From contig OZ252295.1 of the NCBI GenBank assembly GCA_965250195.1, positions 558,001 to 622,000 of the forward strand: 64,000 nucleotides of DNA. Reading direction: 5' to 3'. The notes under the pieces were generated by a model. That model searched no databases. It saw nothing but the letters and a program-made list of their open reading frames with translations, and was not told where the DNA came from. The translations under genes were made by a program, and so were the position numbers. Positions 8,211-16,377 of this stretch are shown here, one piece after another. The stretch is from CAUZIR01 sp965250195 (GTDB lineage: Bacteria > Chloroflexota > Dehalococcoidia > Lucifugimonadales > UBA2962). The first letter of the stretch is position 1. Every line of letters begins with the position of its first letter.

Positions 8211-9152
8211 TTGGTAGTAGTTACAGCACATAAGACACAAGACGAGCAGGAGCCTGACACCCCTGCGACGCCGACTGTAAGCCCGCTAGACCGCATGGTC
8301 CTGTCTGGTGTGACCGGTCTCAAGGAACGCATTGCCCTGGTTGGGGCCGCCTACTCTATGGCTTCCGAGGGAGTTGCGAGGGCGCAGGTCAAAGATGTGG
8401 TCGCTCGAACACTCTTAGACCACGACATCGACGTGACGCCCTCGGTCGCCGGCCAGGCCTTCTCAGATATGGGAGTACAGATGAAGACCAGCCACGGCAG
8501 GAACCGGCTGGTGCTGGAGATGGGCCCGTTGGCCGAGATCCACAAGACTTTGGAGGGCTACGTCGAAGAGACCACCGCGATGGTCGACAAGACCCTCGCG
8601 AAATTCAGCGGGGTCATGGAGAGGGCAGGGGAGTGGGAGGACAAGCTCAGGGATTCATACCTCCTCGCCGAGCGGCAGCTGGAAATCCAGCGTTACCTGG
8701 AGAGCCAGGCGGGCTTTCGCTCCGAAGTGGCTCGACTGGAGAAACAGCACAGTCAATTGACCGAAAGGGTCAAAGCGGCAAATACCCTCAAACAACGTGT
8801 TACAGCGCTTGAGGCCGAAGTAGAGACCCTGGACACCGAATCACTGCTGGAAACTGAAACTAATCTGAAAAGTGCCCTGGCCGAACACCGAAATCGGGTC
8901 CGCCTTGTACATGCCGAAGAACAGGAACTGAGGGCCCAGGGACGTGACCTCCACAGGCGTATCAACCGTATGGTGCCTGACCAAAAGGCCGCCCACCTTG
9001 CCGAGCTGAAACGGTCAATCAGCGAGGCGACCGAGCGACTGAAGGAGCTCGGCAGACAGGTCAAAGAGCGCGAAAAAGAGTTGCGGCACGTGGACCGCCA
9101 GTTGGGCCGAAACAAGGCTCTGTTGACCAAGGTGCTGGAGGCCGGCGAGTGA
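8211..9152 (+). CDS. Coiled-coil protein of the recombinase operon
   Basis: A mostly helical protein. Residues about 130-310 form long heptad-rich coiled coils (YLESQAGFRSEVARLEKQH and similar). The N-terminal part (about 40-110) is a compact, possibly DNA-binding region (RAQVKDVVARTLLDHDIDV). TTG 8211 is my start choice, with GAGGAAAGGGG about 14 bases upstream. ATG 8295 is an alternative. The 3' end overlaps the resolvase start by GTGA, so the two are co-translated. It may be an accessory or directionality factor for the serine recombinases, as coiled coils mediate synapsis in this class, but this is inference. Confidence 0.6.
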   Translation: MVVVTAHKTQDEQEPDTPATPTVSPLDRMVLSGVTGLKERIALVGAAYSMASEGVARAQVKDVVARTLLDHDIDVTPSVAGQAFSDMGVQMKTSHGRNRLVLEMGPLAEIHKTLEGYVEETTAMVDKTLAKFSGVMERAGEWEDKLRDSYLLAERQLEIQRYLESQAGFRSEVARLEKQHSQLTERVKAANTLKQRVTALEAEVETLDTESLLETETNLKSALAEHRNRVRLVHAEEQELRAQGRDLHRRINRMVPDQKAAHLAELKRSISEATERLKELGRQVKEREKELRHVDRQLGRNKALLTKVLEAGE

Positions 9153-9781
9153 TACTCGTCGCCATCTACGCCAGGGTGTCCACTTCCGACCGGGACCAGG
9201 ACCCTCAGAACCAGCTGGGTCCACTGATCGAGTTCGCCGAGGCCCAGGGTTGGAAGGTCTACGGCGTCTTCATCGACCGCATTCCGGCCACGGACTTGGT
9301 TCGCCGGACGCAGTGGAAGCTTCTGCTCGACAGCGCCAGTAAGCGACGCTTCGACCTGCTCCTGGTATGGCGACTGGACCGGGCGTTCCGGTCTGTCTTG
9401 GACGCGGCCACGACGCTAGAGCGGCTCCAGGGCTGGGGCGTCGGGTTCCGGTCCTACTCGGAGTCCTGGCTCGATACGACCACACCATTCGGGGAGGCGC
9501 TGTACTACATCACCGCGGCCTACGCCCAGCTTGAGAGAGGAATCCTGGCGGAGAGGGTCAAAGCGGGGATGGAGCGGGCCCGCAGACAGGGCCGCCAAAT
9601 CGGCCGACCGAGGGTTACGGACCGCCCAGGCTTCGAAGATCGTTTTGGAGCGGTTTTGGAGCGCCTTGAGACAGGTGAACTGTCCCGCACCCAGGCCGCT
9701 CAAGAACTGGGCATCGGTTACGCGACTTTCAAACGCCTGCTCGATCAGCTCCCCGAACCCCCGCTCACTGAGGCCGGATAG
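9149..9781 (+). CDS. Small serine recombinase (resolvase/invertase family)
   Basis: 210 residues with the resolvase catalytic domain: YARVST (nucleophile Ser at residue 11), WRLDRAFRS in the arginine-rich motif, and AAYAQLERGILAERVKAGM for the long E helix. A C-terminal Hin-like HTH follows (SRTQAAQELGIGYATFKRLL). Length is normal for resolvases. Start GTG 9149 overlaps the preceding stop. It works through short crossover sites, so resolution of element multimers or inversion of a local segment is likely. It forms a two-recombinase operon with the large serine recombinase 200 bases downstream. Confidence 0.85.
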   Translation: MILVAIYARVSTSDRDQDPQNQLGPLIEFAEAQGWKVYGVFIDRIPATDLVRRTQWKLLLDSASKRRFDLLLVWRLDRAFRSVLDAATTLERLQGWGVGFRSYSESWLDTTTPFGEALYYITAAYAQLERGILAERVKAGMERARRQGRQIGRPRVTDRPGFEDRFGAVLERLETGELSRTQAAQELGIGYATFKRLLDQLPEPPLTEAG

Positions 9782-9784
9782 CCA

Positions 9785-9982
9785 ATGGCAACGCAGCGAA
9801 AAAACGGCTTAGACGTGGACCCGGTGGGGTTGACGCCTATACACGCGCCTATACAGTGTCCCGCTACAGATGAAGTGGCACCTAACAGCCCTGAGCTCGA
9901 TGACATCGCCGTGCAGCACTTTCTCGACACACTCGCCGAGGTCGCCCTGGCGGTGACCAAGCGCCGGCGAGAGGCAGATTAG
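9785..9982 (+). CDS. Small protein between two recombinases
   Basis: A 65-residue acidic/basic protein without a recognised domain. It starts 4 bases after the resolvase stop and its TAG overlaps the GTG of the large recombinase by one base. This tight packing, rather than sequence similarity, supports it as real. The position suggests a recombination directionality or accessory factor, but such proteins are usually basic with a winged helix, which I cannot see here. Confidence 0.5.
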   Translation: MATQRKNGLDVDPVGLTPIHAPIQCPATDEVAPNSPELDDIAVQHFLDTLAEVALAVTKRRREAD

Positions 9983-11553
9983 TGAGAGCTGTCTCCTCAA
10001 TATTGAGAGCTGTCGCCTTAATAAGGGTCAGCGATGCGTCGCAGGTTGACGGTCACTCGCTCGATGCTCAGGAGCGGCAGTTCTACGAGCTATGCAAGTC
10101 CCGGGGCTGGGAGCCGGTCCGCGTCTACCGGGAAGAGGGCAAAAGCGCCCACAACAACGACGTTGCCAAGCGCCCGGTCCTACAGCAGTTGATGGCGGAC
10201 TCGGCCGGTGGCACCTTCGAAGTGGTCGTGGTCCACACACTCGACCGCTGGGCCCGCAACATGAAGGTCCTCATGGAGACGGTCACCCAGCTGTCCGACA
10301 ACGGTGTCGGGCTAGTCTCCATCACCGAGAACATCGACTGGTCCAACTACCAGGGCAGGTTGCTCGCTCAGATGTTGGGAGCATTCGCTGAGTTCTACTC
10401 CGGGGCTCTTTCAACGCACACCAAGAAGGGCATCGACGAGCGGGCGCGGAAGGGCCTACACCTGGGCAGCGTGCCGTTTGGCTACCAGCTATGTGAGCCA
10501 CCGAAGAGGGGCCGGAGAAAGCCGTGCGAGCCGAAACACCGGGGCGGCGTCCACAAATTACCCAGGGAGGCCAGGGCGGTAGAGCACCTCTTTCGGGAGT
10601 ACGCGACCGGTACCACTTCGATGGTGCAGTTGGCCAAGTGGATGAATCGAAACGGGTTCCGCACCCGCAATCGACGCGGTGAGGCCGCCCCCAGATTATT
10701 CACGGCCGCGTCGGTCCGCGGAATCCTCCACAACCCCTTCTACGTCGGCAAGATCAGGCACCGCGATCAAGTCCACAAGGGCGCCCACAGGGGCGTTGTA
10801 TCGGAGGAAGTTTTCCAGGCTGTGCAGGTCGCAGCGAGCCGCAATTCTGGCAGGAGCGAGACCCTTCAGGCCCGGCCAGAACGCGAGTACCTGCTCAAAG
10901 GATTGATCAGGTGCCACCAATGCCGGATGCCCCTCTGGTCTCAGACCTACGTCAACGGCCAACGGTATTACCGGGAGCAGGCCCGTTCACGTTCGACGAC
11001 GGACTGCCCGGCAGACGGCAAGGCGATCAGGTGCGATGTCGTTGACGAGCAGGTCGAGGCGATGGTGACGTCGCTGGTATTACCGGACGCCTGGCTGGAC
11101 CGTGTGCTCGCTCAGATCCACGTGGCCGACGAAGCGAAGCGGATCGCTAAAGAACGCAAGAAGACCGACCGGGAGCTCAAGAGGGTAGGGCAGACCTACG
11201 CCGACGGAACCATGGCTGAGAAGGAATATCGGCGGCGCGTGAAACAGCTCAAGGTCCAGCTCGCGACATTGGTGGCGCCGGCCTTAGATGCCGCTACCGA
11301 GGCTGGGAAGCTGCTGGAGGACTTGCCGTCCTTGTGGGGTCAGGCCGAACTAGGCCAGCGCAGGTTGCTGCTCACTGCGATGTTAGACGCCGTCTACGTC
11401 GACACCATCGAGAAAAAGGGAGTCATCAGCTTCCAGCCCAAGGCGGCGTTTAAGGCACTGTTCGATATCGCTGCCGTCCCAGAGTCCACAGCTATTCTTC
11501 GTCCTCAATCTGCCGGTCACGAGCGAACTCAAGGGGTTGAATCAACGGCGTGA
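9982..11553 (+). CDS. Large serine recombinase (site-specific integrase)
   Basis: 523 residues in the usual order: N-terminal catalytic domain (ALIRVSDASQVDGHSLDAQE, Ser17; HTLDRWARN), recombinase domain (about 160-300, VRGILHNPFYVG), zinc ribbon (LIRCHQCRMPL with a later partner TDCP), then a coiled coil (about 370-430, AKRIAKERKKTDRELKRV) and a C-terminal tail. These enzymes integrate and excise phages and islands. Start GTG 9982 is coupled to the preceding small gene. It is the likely integrase of the 2.9-15 kb block. The C-terminus differs from the QQQKAQLQGILDAVHVHRDG type found at 32.2, 37.8 and 39.6 kb, so it probably recognises another site. Confidence 0.88.
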   Translation: MRAVSSILRAVALIRVSDASQVDGHSLDAQERQFYELCKSRGWEPVRVYREEGKSAHNNDVAKRPVLQQLMADSAGGTFEVVVVHTLDRWARNMKVLMETVTQLSDNGVGLVSITENIDWSNYQGRLLAQMLGAFAEFYSGALSTHTKKGIDERARKGLHLGSVPFGYQLCEPPKRGRRKPCEPKHRGGVHKLPREARAVEHLFREYATGTTSMVQLAKWMNRNGFRTRNRRGEAAPRLFTAASVRGILHNPFYVGKIRHRDQVHKGAHRGVVSEEVFQAVQVAASRNSGRSETLQARPEREYLLKGLIRCHQCRMPLWSQTYVNGQRYYREQARSRSTTDCPADGKAIRCDVVDEQVEAMVTSLVLPDAWLDRVLAQIHVADEAKRIAKERKKTDRELKRVGQTYADGTMAEKEYRRRVKQLKVQLATLVAPALDAATEAGKLLEDLPSLWGQAELGQRRLLLTAMLDAVYVDTIEKKGVISFQPKAAFKALFDIAAVPESTAILRPQSAGHERTQGVESTA

Positions 11554-11591
11554 AGCCTTGGCCTTGAAGCGCTAACGGCCGGCATTCCTGT

Positions 11592-13388
11592 TCACCTTAG
11601 AACCTGTTCGGCTAGAGCCACAGCCTGCCGGTGATACATACGTGAAGCCGGTTGATACGACAGAGCCTTTTCCAGATGGCGTCTCGCCTCTTTTAAGTTT
11701 TCCTGTCCCCAAAAGTGCCTAGCGATTTCTAACTCTTTCTTTTGAAGAATTAAGTCTTTGAACTTTTTACGCCTCGAAGGCATGGAAGAAGCGGCAGAGT
11801 TGTACAAGGCCGACCCCTCCCTCACTAGGCCCTGCTTTATTCGCAATAAACCTTCAGTCGCTTTCGCGATTGACCCGCTCGTACCGGCGTCCCAGTCAAC
11901 TGAGGCTAGTATCACCTCGGCTTCTGCAAGCTTCCCTTGAAGAATCAGCGAATAAGCCAAATTGTTCGCCAGGATTTGATGCCTGGGACTACGTTTCCAC
12001 GCTTTTCTGAGCAGTTGTTCTGCGTCTGCAAACCTCCCCATGAAATCTGTTTGGACGGCGGAAAGCATTGCAGCTGCGTCCGGATCGAAAGGAAAATCCG
12101 ACAGAATATCTTCAGCTACGTTTGCCGCGAGATCATAGTCTTCGTTCGCAAAGGCGAACTCTGCACTTGCTTGCTTGAACTGCTTCGACTCAGGATATTT
12201 CTCCTCGATTCGGCTAACAAACTTCCCGGCAGCCCGCAGTTGACCACTGTCAATGAGGAGCCGGGCCAAGTTGAACAGCGCGTCGACATTTACAAGCTTC
12301 TCGTCTTCGGCACATTTCCTCAGAAGAGATTCGGCTGTTTCGATATCCCCCATATTCAGATGGCAAACGGCCACATTGTTCAAGATTGGACCAAGTTTAG
12401 CGTCAACGTCTCCACGTTCTATCGCCAACTTAATCCACTCAAAGTGACGTAATGCATTGCTGACGTTTCCGATGTGGAACTCAGCTACGCCCAGCAGATC
12501 TCTAGTTACCCAATGATCAGGGAAGCGGGTCAAAAGTGACTCTAGAGGCGCCACTGAGTCTGTCCATCTTTGAGACGCGTTCAGCAATTTCGCCAGATTC
12601 AAGACCGGTTCTGGATCACTCATGTCGAGTTGGATAGCCGATCGGAAAGACCGTTCTGCCTTTTTCGCGTTACCTGCTAGGTGGTGACCGACTCCCAACA
12701 TGTTGAAAGATTCGGAGGAAGGTTCAAGCGAAGTGGCTTTCCTCAAATGTGCAATCGCCTTGCCCCATTTTTCCAAACTCAGATACGCTACTCCCAAATA
12801 CATTTGTAAAGAGCCGTGACTTGGCTCGACCTCATCCGCACGTTCAAGCTCTTCAATTGCCTGTGTAAAATCGCCTCTCGCAAGTTGGATGGCTGCAATC
12901 GCCTCGACTGCCTCATAGTCAAATCCGCTATCGAGGCAATTTCGATAGGCTTCCTCCGCTTCGTCCATCTTGCCCTCAAGAGCGCTTAGTCTGCCGGCAG
13001 TCTTCAACACAGTTGGATTTGCAGGGTCGAGTTCGAGTGCCTTTTCAAGCGCTACTCTCGCGTGTTCAAACTCAATGGCATTCATATGCGCTCTGGCTAG
13101 ATTCAGCCAGGACATGGGCGAATTGGGGAACTTCGCCGTGCCCACCGAAGCATGCCCAGTACGATTGGCGAGGAATTCTCCAAACCAATTGCTATTTGCC
13201 TTCAACCCTTCAAGAGTTTCAAGCATTTCACCGATAGGCACGACGGCCCTCGAACCACCACTCTTTAAATCGATTTCAAAGAATTGCGACAATCCCGAGC
13301 CTGCGATAGGCCTCGCCATAAGCGTGGACCGTCTAACCGGTTCGGCAAGGCTACGAGTTTTTTCCAAAACGCCTGCTGCAGTGTTCAT
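11592..13388 (-). CDS. TPR-repeat protein, partner of the kinase
   Basis: 598 residues. After about 90 N-terminal residues nearly the whole protein is tetratricopeptide repeats, e.g. FEHARVALEKALELDPANPT, KAIAHLRKATSLEPSSES and DPEPVLNLAKLLNA. No signal peptide or membrane segment. ATG 13388 overlaps the kinase stop (ATGA), so the two are co-expressed. Its GC content is visibly lower than the neighbouring recombinase operon, consistent with separate origin. A scaffold that presents substrates to the kinase, or a sensor released on infection, is a reasonable inference. No effector domain is visible. It is convergent with the large recombinase, 38 bases apart. Confidence 0.82.
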   Translation of the reverse strand: MNTAAGVLEKTRSLAEPVRRSTLMARPIAGSGLSQFFEIDLKSGGSRAVVPIGEMLETLEGLKANSNWFGEFLANRTGHASVGTAKFPNSPMSWLNLARAHMNAIEFEHARVALEKALELDPANPTVLKTAGRLSALEGKMDEAEEAYRNCLDSGFDYEAVEAIAAIQLARGDFTQAIEELERADEVEPSHGSLQMYLGVAYLSLEKWGKAIAHLRKATSLEPSSESFNMLGVGHHLAGNAKKAERSFRSAIQLDMSDPEPVLNLAKLLNASQRWTDSVAPLESLLTRFPDHWVTRDLLGVAEFHIGNVSNALRHFEWIKLAIERGDVDAKLGPILNNVAVCHLNMGDIETAESLLRKCAEDEKLVNVDALFNLARLLIDSGQLRAAGKFVSRIEEKYPESKQFKQASAEFAFANEDYDLAANVAEDILSDFPFDPDAAAMLSAVQTDFMGRFADAEQLLRKAWKRSPRHQILANNLAYSLILQGKLAEAEVILASVDWDAGTSGSIAKATEGLLRIKQGLVREGSALYNSAASSMPSRRKKFKDLILQKKELEIARHFWGQENLKEARRHLEKALSYQPASRMYHRQAVALAEQVLR

Positions 13389-14557
13389 CTAAAGGACCCT
13401 ACTCTCACTATTTTTGCCACCAAACTTTTTCGGGCTCGTCGCCCCTCGACGACCCGAGCTCTCCGAATTCGATCGATTTCCCTCGCCCTCTCCTGTCGCG
13501 CCGTGGATATGATCTTGTCCATTTCTGTCGATACGACACCGAAGTCAGTCAGTCTCCTGTCGGGGTCAAATTCTGTGAGACTTTGATATAGCCTCTCGAT
13601 CCGAACTTCCGCTGCTCCTAATGCCTCGCCTCCAACGGCTCGAATTGTTGGGCGCTTCCTCTCTCTCATCGCGGGTAATAGTTCTTGAAAAGCGGACCGA
13701 CGGCCTTTCGGATCGAGACTCTTGAATGTGGACGCGAGTTCGAAAAGTTCCTCAAGCGGCAAGATGATCTCGCTGAGCACCTGGCCTGTCAGGGTTTCGA
13801 ACATGATTGCCCCGAGACTGTAGAAGTCGCCCCTCATCAATTCGTCTTCGTGATCTTCCACCAGGCATAAAAGTTCGGGAGCTGTGTACCTTAGGTCACC
13901 CCGTGGGTGGTCGTATGTCTCTTGTAGCGGGGCGAGATTCCCGCCGATCAGCCTCCCAGTTCCGAAATCTCCGACCTTCACCGTTCGTCCCTTAAACACG
14001 AGCAGATTCGCAGGCTTTAGATCCCTATGGCATATTCCCTCTCTGTGAAGGCGTGAGATGGCACGACACGCGTGAGCGAACATCTCCATTTTCTTTAGGA
14101 CGCTCAATTGATGCGTTCTGCCATAGATCTCAGTTTCGTATCCGCGCAGAGCCGCCTCCATGGCGTAGTAAGAGACCTCTAGAGGGACTTCGTATCTCGT
14201 AGCCGGGTCCACCAAGTTGTAGGTGACGGTATCTCCAGAGCCGATCAACTGCAAAGCATCACGTTTTCCACGGAGAACCTTGAGCAGTTGAACTTCGCGA
14301 TCAAATGCTTTTCGCCGATACTCATCTAACCAAGGCGGCGCGAACTTCAGTACAACCTTCCGCCCAGATGCGGTTTCCCCCTTAACCATGACGGAGAATT
14401 GGCCTTCTTCTCCGAACGCTTCAAGAGGAGCAAGCTTGAAGTATTTCCCGGCGACATCGGATCGCCCACTTATTAAGCCTTGGAGACTTCTTTTCGGCTT
14501 GGCCTCACGGCTTTTGGGATTCACCGAACTTCTCTCGAAGGAGGGCCATAGCCTCAC
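13385..14557 (-). CDS. Serine/threonine protein kinase
   Basis: A 390-residue Hanks-type kinase: VVLKF lysine near residue 71, HRDLKPANLL near 177, DFGTG near 197 and APELL near 224, all catalytic residues present. The glycine loop is degenerate (EEGQFSVMVKG). There is no transmembrane or PASTA region, so it is a soluble kinase. The C-terminal 100 residues are helical and basic. The frame opens at 14557, overlapping the Xre gene by 53 bases. GTG 14524 with GAGAAG upstream is a tighter alternative. It sits between an Xre regulator and a TPR protein. The low-GC operon on an integrative block suggests a defence or element-control module. Confidence 0.85.
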   Translation of the reverse strand: MRLWPSFERSSVNPKSREAKPKRSLQGLISGRSDVAGKYFKLAPLEAFGEEGQFSVMVKGETASGRKVVLKFAPPWLDEYRRKAFDREVQLLKVLRGKRDALQLIGSGDTVTYNLVDPATRYEVPLEVSYYAMEAALRGYETEIYGRTHQLSVLKKMEMFAHACRAISRLHREGICHRDLKPANLLVFKGRTVKVGDFGTGRLIGGNLAPLQETYDHPRGDLRYTAPELLCLVEDHEDELMRGDFYSLGAIMFETLTGQVLSEIILPLEELFELASTFKSLDPKGRRSAFQELLPAMRERKRPTIRAVGGEALGAAEVRIERLYQSLTEFDPDRRLTDFGVVSTEMDKIISTARQERAREIDRIRRARVVEGRRARKSLVAKIVRVGSFR

Positions 14558-14918
14558 GTGGGTGCCGACGCAATATATCCATTACGTCATCGGGGACCAT
14601 ATCCGCAGCAACTCGTAACTCGTCACTGTTGGCCTCGAAATAGGATGCTACCCGATCAACTACTCGTCTTGACGGGCCTACCTTTCCGGTTTCGACTTTA
14701 CTGATGTAGGTGTGATCGAACCCAACCTGTGGCGCAAACCGTTTCAAACCCATGCCGTGGCGACGCCTAATTTCCCTAAGTTTTTCGCCGAACTTGTCCA
14801 TAGCCTTCATATTAGGCAGGGTTGCCAAATTTGGCAACCCTTCGGTTCTCGGAGCTGGATCTTCCATCGGGCTTGATCTGGTTGGTGACGCTTCTACTCG
14901 CGCCAGGATTGAATCCAT
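14505..14918 (-). CDS. Xre-family HTH transcriptional regulator
   Basis: The HTH_3 domain is FGEKLREIRRRHGMGLKRFA, then GFDHTYISKVETGKVGPSRR, about 60 residues, followed by a short helical tail. ATG 14918 has GGAGG two bases upstream. ATG 14810 (MKAMDKFGEK) starts right at the domain and lies 9 bases after a perfect 22-bp palindrome, so it may be the true start of a leaderless or repressed message. First gene of the Xre-kinase-TPR operon. Autoregulation through the palindrome is inferred. Confidence 0.8.
   Translation of the reverse strand: MDSILARVEASPTRSSPMEDPAPRTEGLPNLATLPNMKAMDKFGEKLREIRRRHGMGLKRFAPQVGFDHTYISKVETGKVGPSRRVVDRVASYFEANSDELRVAADMVPDDVMDILRRHPREAMALLREKFGESQKP
14819..14840. 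promoter_or_regulatory. 22-bp perfect palindrome, likely operator of the Xre operon
   Basis: GGGTTGCCAAA followed directly by its exact reverse complement (TTTGGCAACCC). It lies 9 bases upstream of ATG 14810 and inside the frame if ATG 14918 is used. Perfect dyads of this length at the head of an Xre gene are typical autorepressor sites. The link to this regulator is inferred from position. Confidence 0.6.
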
Positions 14919-15011
14919 GGCCTCCAAACCCCGACTGAAGCGTGCAACAAATTAGTCGGCGGCTTGACAAGGACAGCGTTTGAGAGTGCCAGCTCGCGTT
15001 TAGACGAAAAC

Positions 15012-15046
15012 AAATTCCCCCGGCCTGAGGTCGGCCGGGGGAATTT
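15012..15046. terminator. Strong hairpin, probable bidirectional terminator
   Basis: A perfect 14-bp stem (AAATTCCCCCGGCC paired with GGCCGGGGGAATTT) with a 7-base loop. A/T runs at the stem base on both strands would give a U-tract in either direction. It ends 9 bases before att-like copy B and separates the kinase operon from the kelch gene. Confidence 0.65.
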
Positions 15047-15054
15047 CGTGTTTC

Positions 15055-15095
15055 TGGTGGAGACGGGGGAGGGTCGAACTACTCCTGCAACGCGG
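15055..15095 (-). repeat. tmRNA-3'-end-like att repeat, copy B
   Basis: Plus strand TGGTGGAGACGGGGGAGGG then TCGAACTACTCCTGCAA. The minus strand reads as a T-arm with a CCA-type end. It shares the core with copies A, C, D and E. It lies at the boundary between the kinase operon and host-like genes, so it probably marks the right edge of the first integrative block. Confidence 0.55.
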
Positions 15096-15106
15096 GCGAC
15101 CGCTCG

Positions 15107-16288
15107 TCATTTTGAAGACAGCACCTCGGAGGAGGCGAGAATTCCGTCGGGACCTGTGCCGCCCATGGCCACCACCCGTCCGTCCGATAGCAGAACTATG
15201 GAGTGGCGATAACGGCCGGTCTTGAGGGGGCTGCCGGTGCTCCATTCGTTGGCGACCGGGTTGTAGATTTCACTCTCTGTGAGCAAACCGAGCCCTCCGG
15301 TCACCAGCACTCTTCCGTCTAGTAAAAGAAGGGCGCTGTGGTCGGCCCTCGGCGCCTCCGTCTCGCCGGCGCTGGACCACACGTCGGCAATGGGATCGTA
15401 CAGCTCAGCGAGCAGCCGCTTCCCCCTGCCTCCCACGACCAGTACCCGGCCGTCCTCCAACAGAGTGGCCGAGTGGAAGGACCTGGAAACCATCATGGGA
15501 GCGACCGTCGTCCACGTGTCGGTGCCGGGGCCGTACGTCTCGGCGGTCTTGGAGAAGGGGCCGTCCTCCTTGCCTCCTCCGGTCACCAGGACTCTGCCGT
15601 CTAGTAGGAGAGTAACGGTGTGATTGAGTCGTTTCTCCGACATCGCCGCCGCCTCCGTCCAGGTGTCGGCCTCGACATCGTAAATCTCGCTCTTGTCCAG
15701 GGTGGCGACGAGGAATTTGTCGTCGGTCTTGCCGCCCACGACCATGACCCGGCCATCTGGCAGCCTGGCAGCTCCCATGCCATCGCGCGACAGGTGCATG
15801 GGCGCGACGCTCGTCCAGGCACTTTCCATTGGATCCCATATTTCCGTGGTCAGAATTGTCTCTTTCTGTGGCCCCAGTCCACCCGCCACCAACACGCGAC
15901 CGTCCGCCAACTCGACCGTGGCCGGGGAGCGGCGTCCCTCCACCATCGGACCGGTGAAAGTCCATTCGAGGGTCTCGGGGTTGAGGATCTCCGCCGTCTC
16001 CTCGACGTGGCCCAACTTTACGTTGCCCAGCCCCTGGCCGCGCCCGCCCAGTGCCAGCACGCTACCGTCGCTGAGCCTGAGGGCCGAAAACCGCTCCCTG
16101 CTAGCCTTCATGTCTGAAGATCTGACGAAATCGCCTAACTCCACAGCCACGTCCTCGACCGGGGGCTCGTCTTGAACGGACACGGAAGACTCCTCGACCG
16201 GTTTCGCAGGTACGGAACTTGCGGCCTGCGAAGAGCAGGCGACCGCTAGGAGCGTGATCAATATTCCGATTACGGTTGACCGCAACAT
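15107..16288 (-). CDS. Kelch-repeat lipoprotein
   Basis: 393 residues. A lipoprotein signal (MLRSTVIGILITLLAVACSS, lipobox LAVAC) is followed by a short Pro/Glu linker and about six kelch blades, each with the DGRVLV-x-GG signature (SDGSVLALGGRG, ADGRVLVAGGLG, LDGRVLVTGGGK and so on). This predicts an extracytoplasmic beta-propeller anchored to the membrane, function unknown. ATG 16288 is chosen because it gives the signal peptide and has a GGTGAGGCGG site. The longer open frame upstream overlaps the FAD gene and is not coding. Confidence 0.85.
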   Translation of the reverse strand: MLRSTVIGILITLLAVACSSQAASSVPAKPVEESSVSVQDEPPVEDVAVELGDFVRSSDMKASRERFSALRLSDGSVLALGGRGQGLGNVKLGHVEETAEILNPETLEWTFTGPMVEGRRSPATVELADGRVLVAGGLGPQKETILTTEIWDPMESAWTSVAPMHLSRDGMGAARLPDGRVMVVGGKTDDKFLVATLDKSEIYDVEADTWTEAAAMSEKRLNHTVTLLLDGRVLVTGGGKEDGPFSKTAETYGPGTDTWTTVAPMMVSRSFHSATLLEDGRVLVVGGRGKRLLAELYDPIADVWSSAGETEAPRADHSALLLLDGRVLVTGGLGLLTESEIYNPVANEWSTGSPLKTGRYRHSIVLLSDGRVVAMGGTGPDGILASSEVLSSK

Positions 16289-16377
16289 CCGCCTCACCGC
16301 CGGGATAAAGTGACCGCACCTTAGCACCTCTTGATCGGCCACCGGTTCTATCAGGCGTACGGCAACAGATGCGGGCT

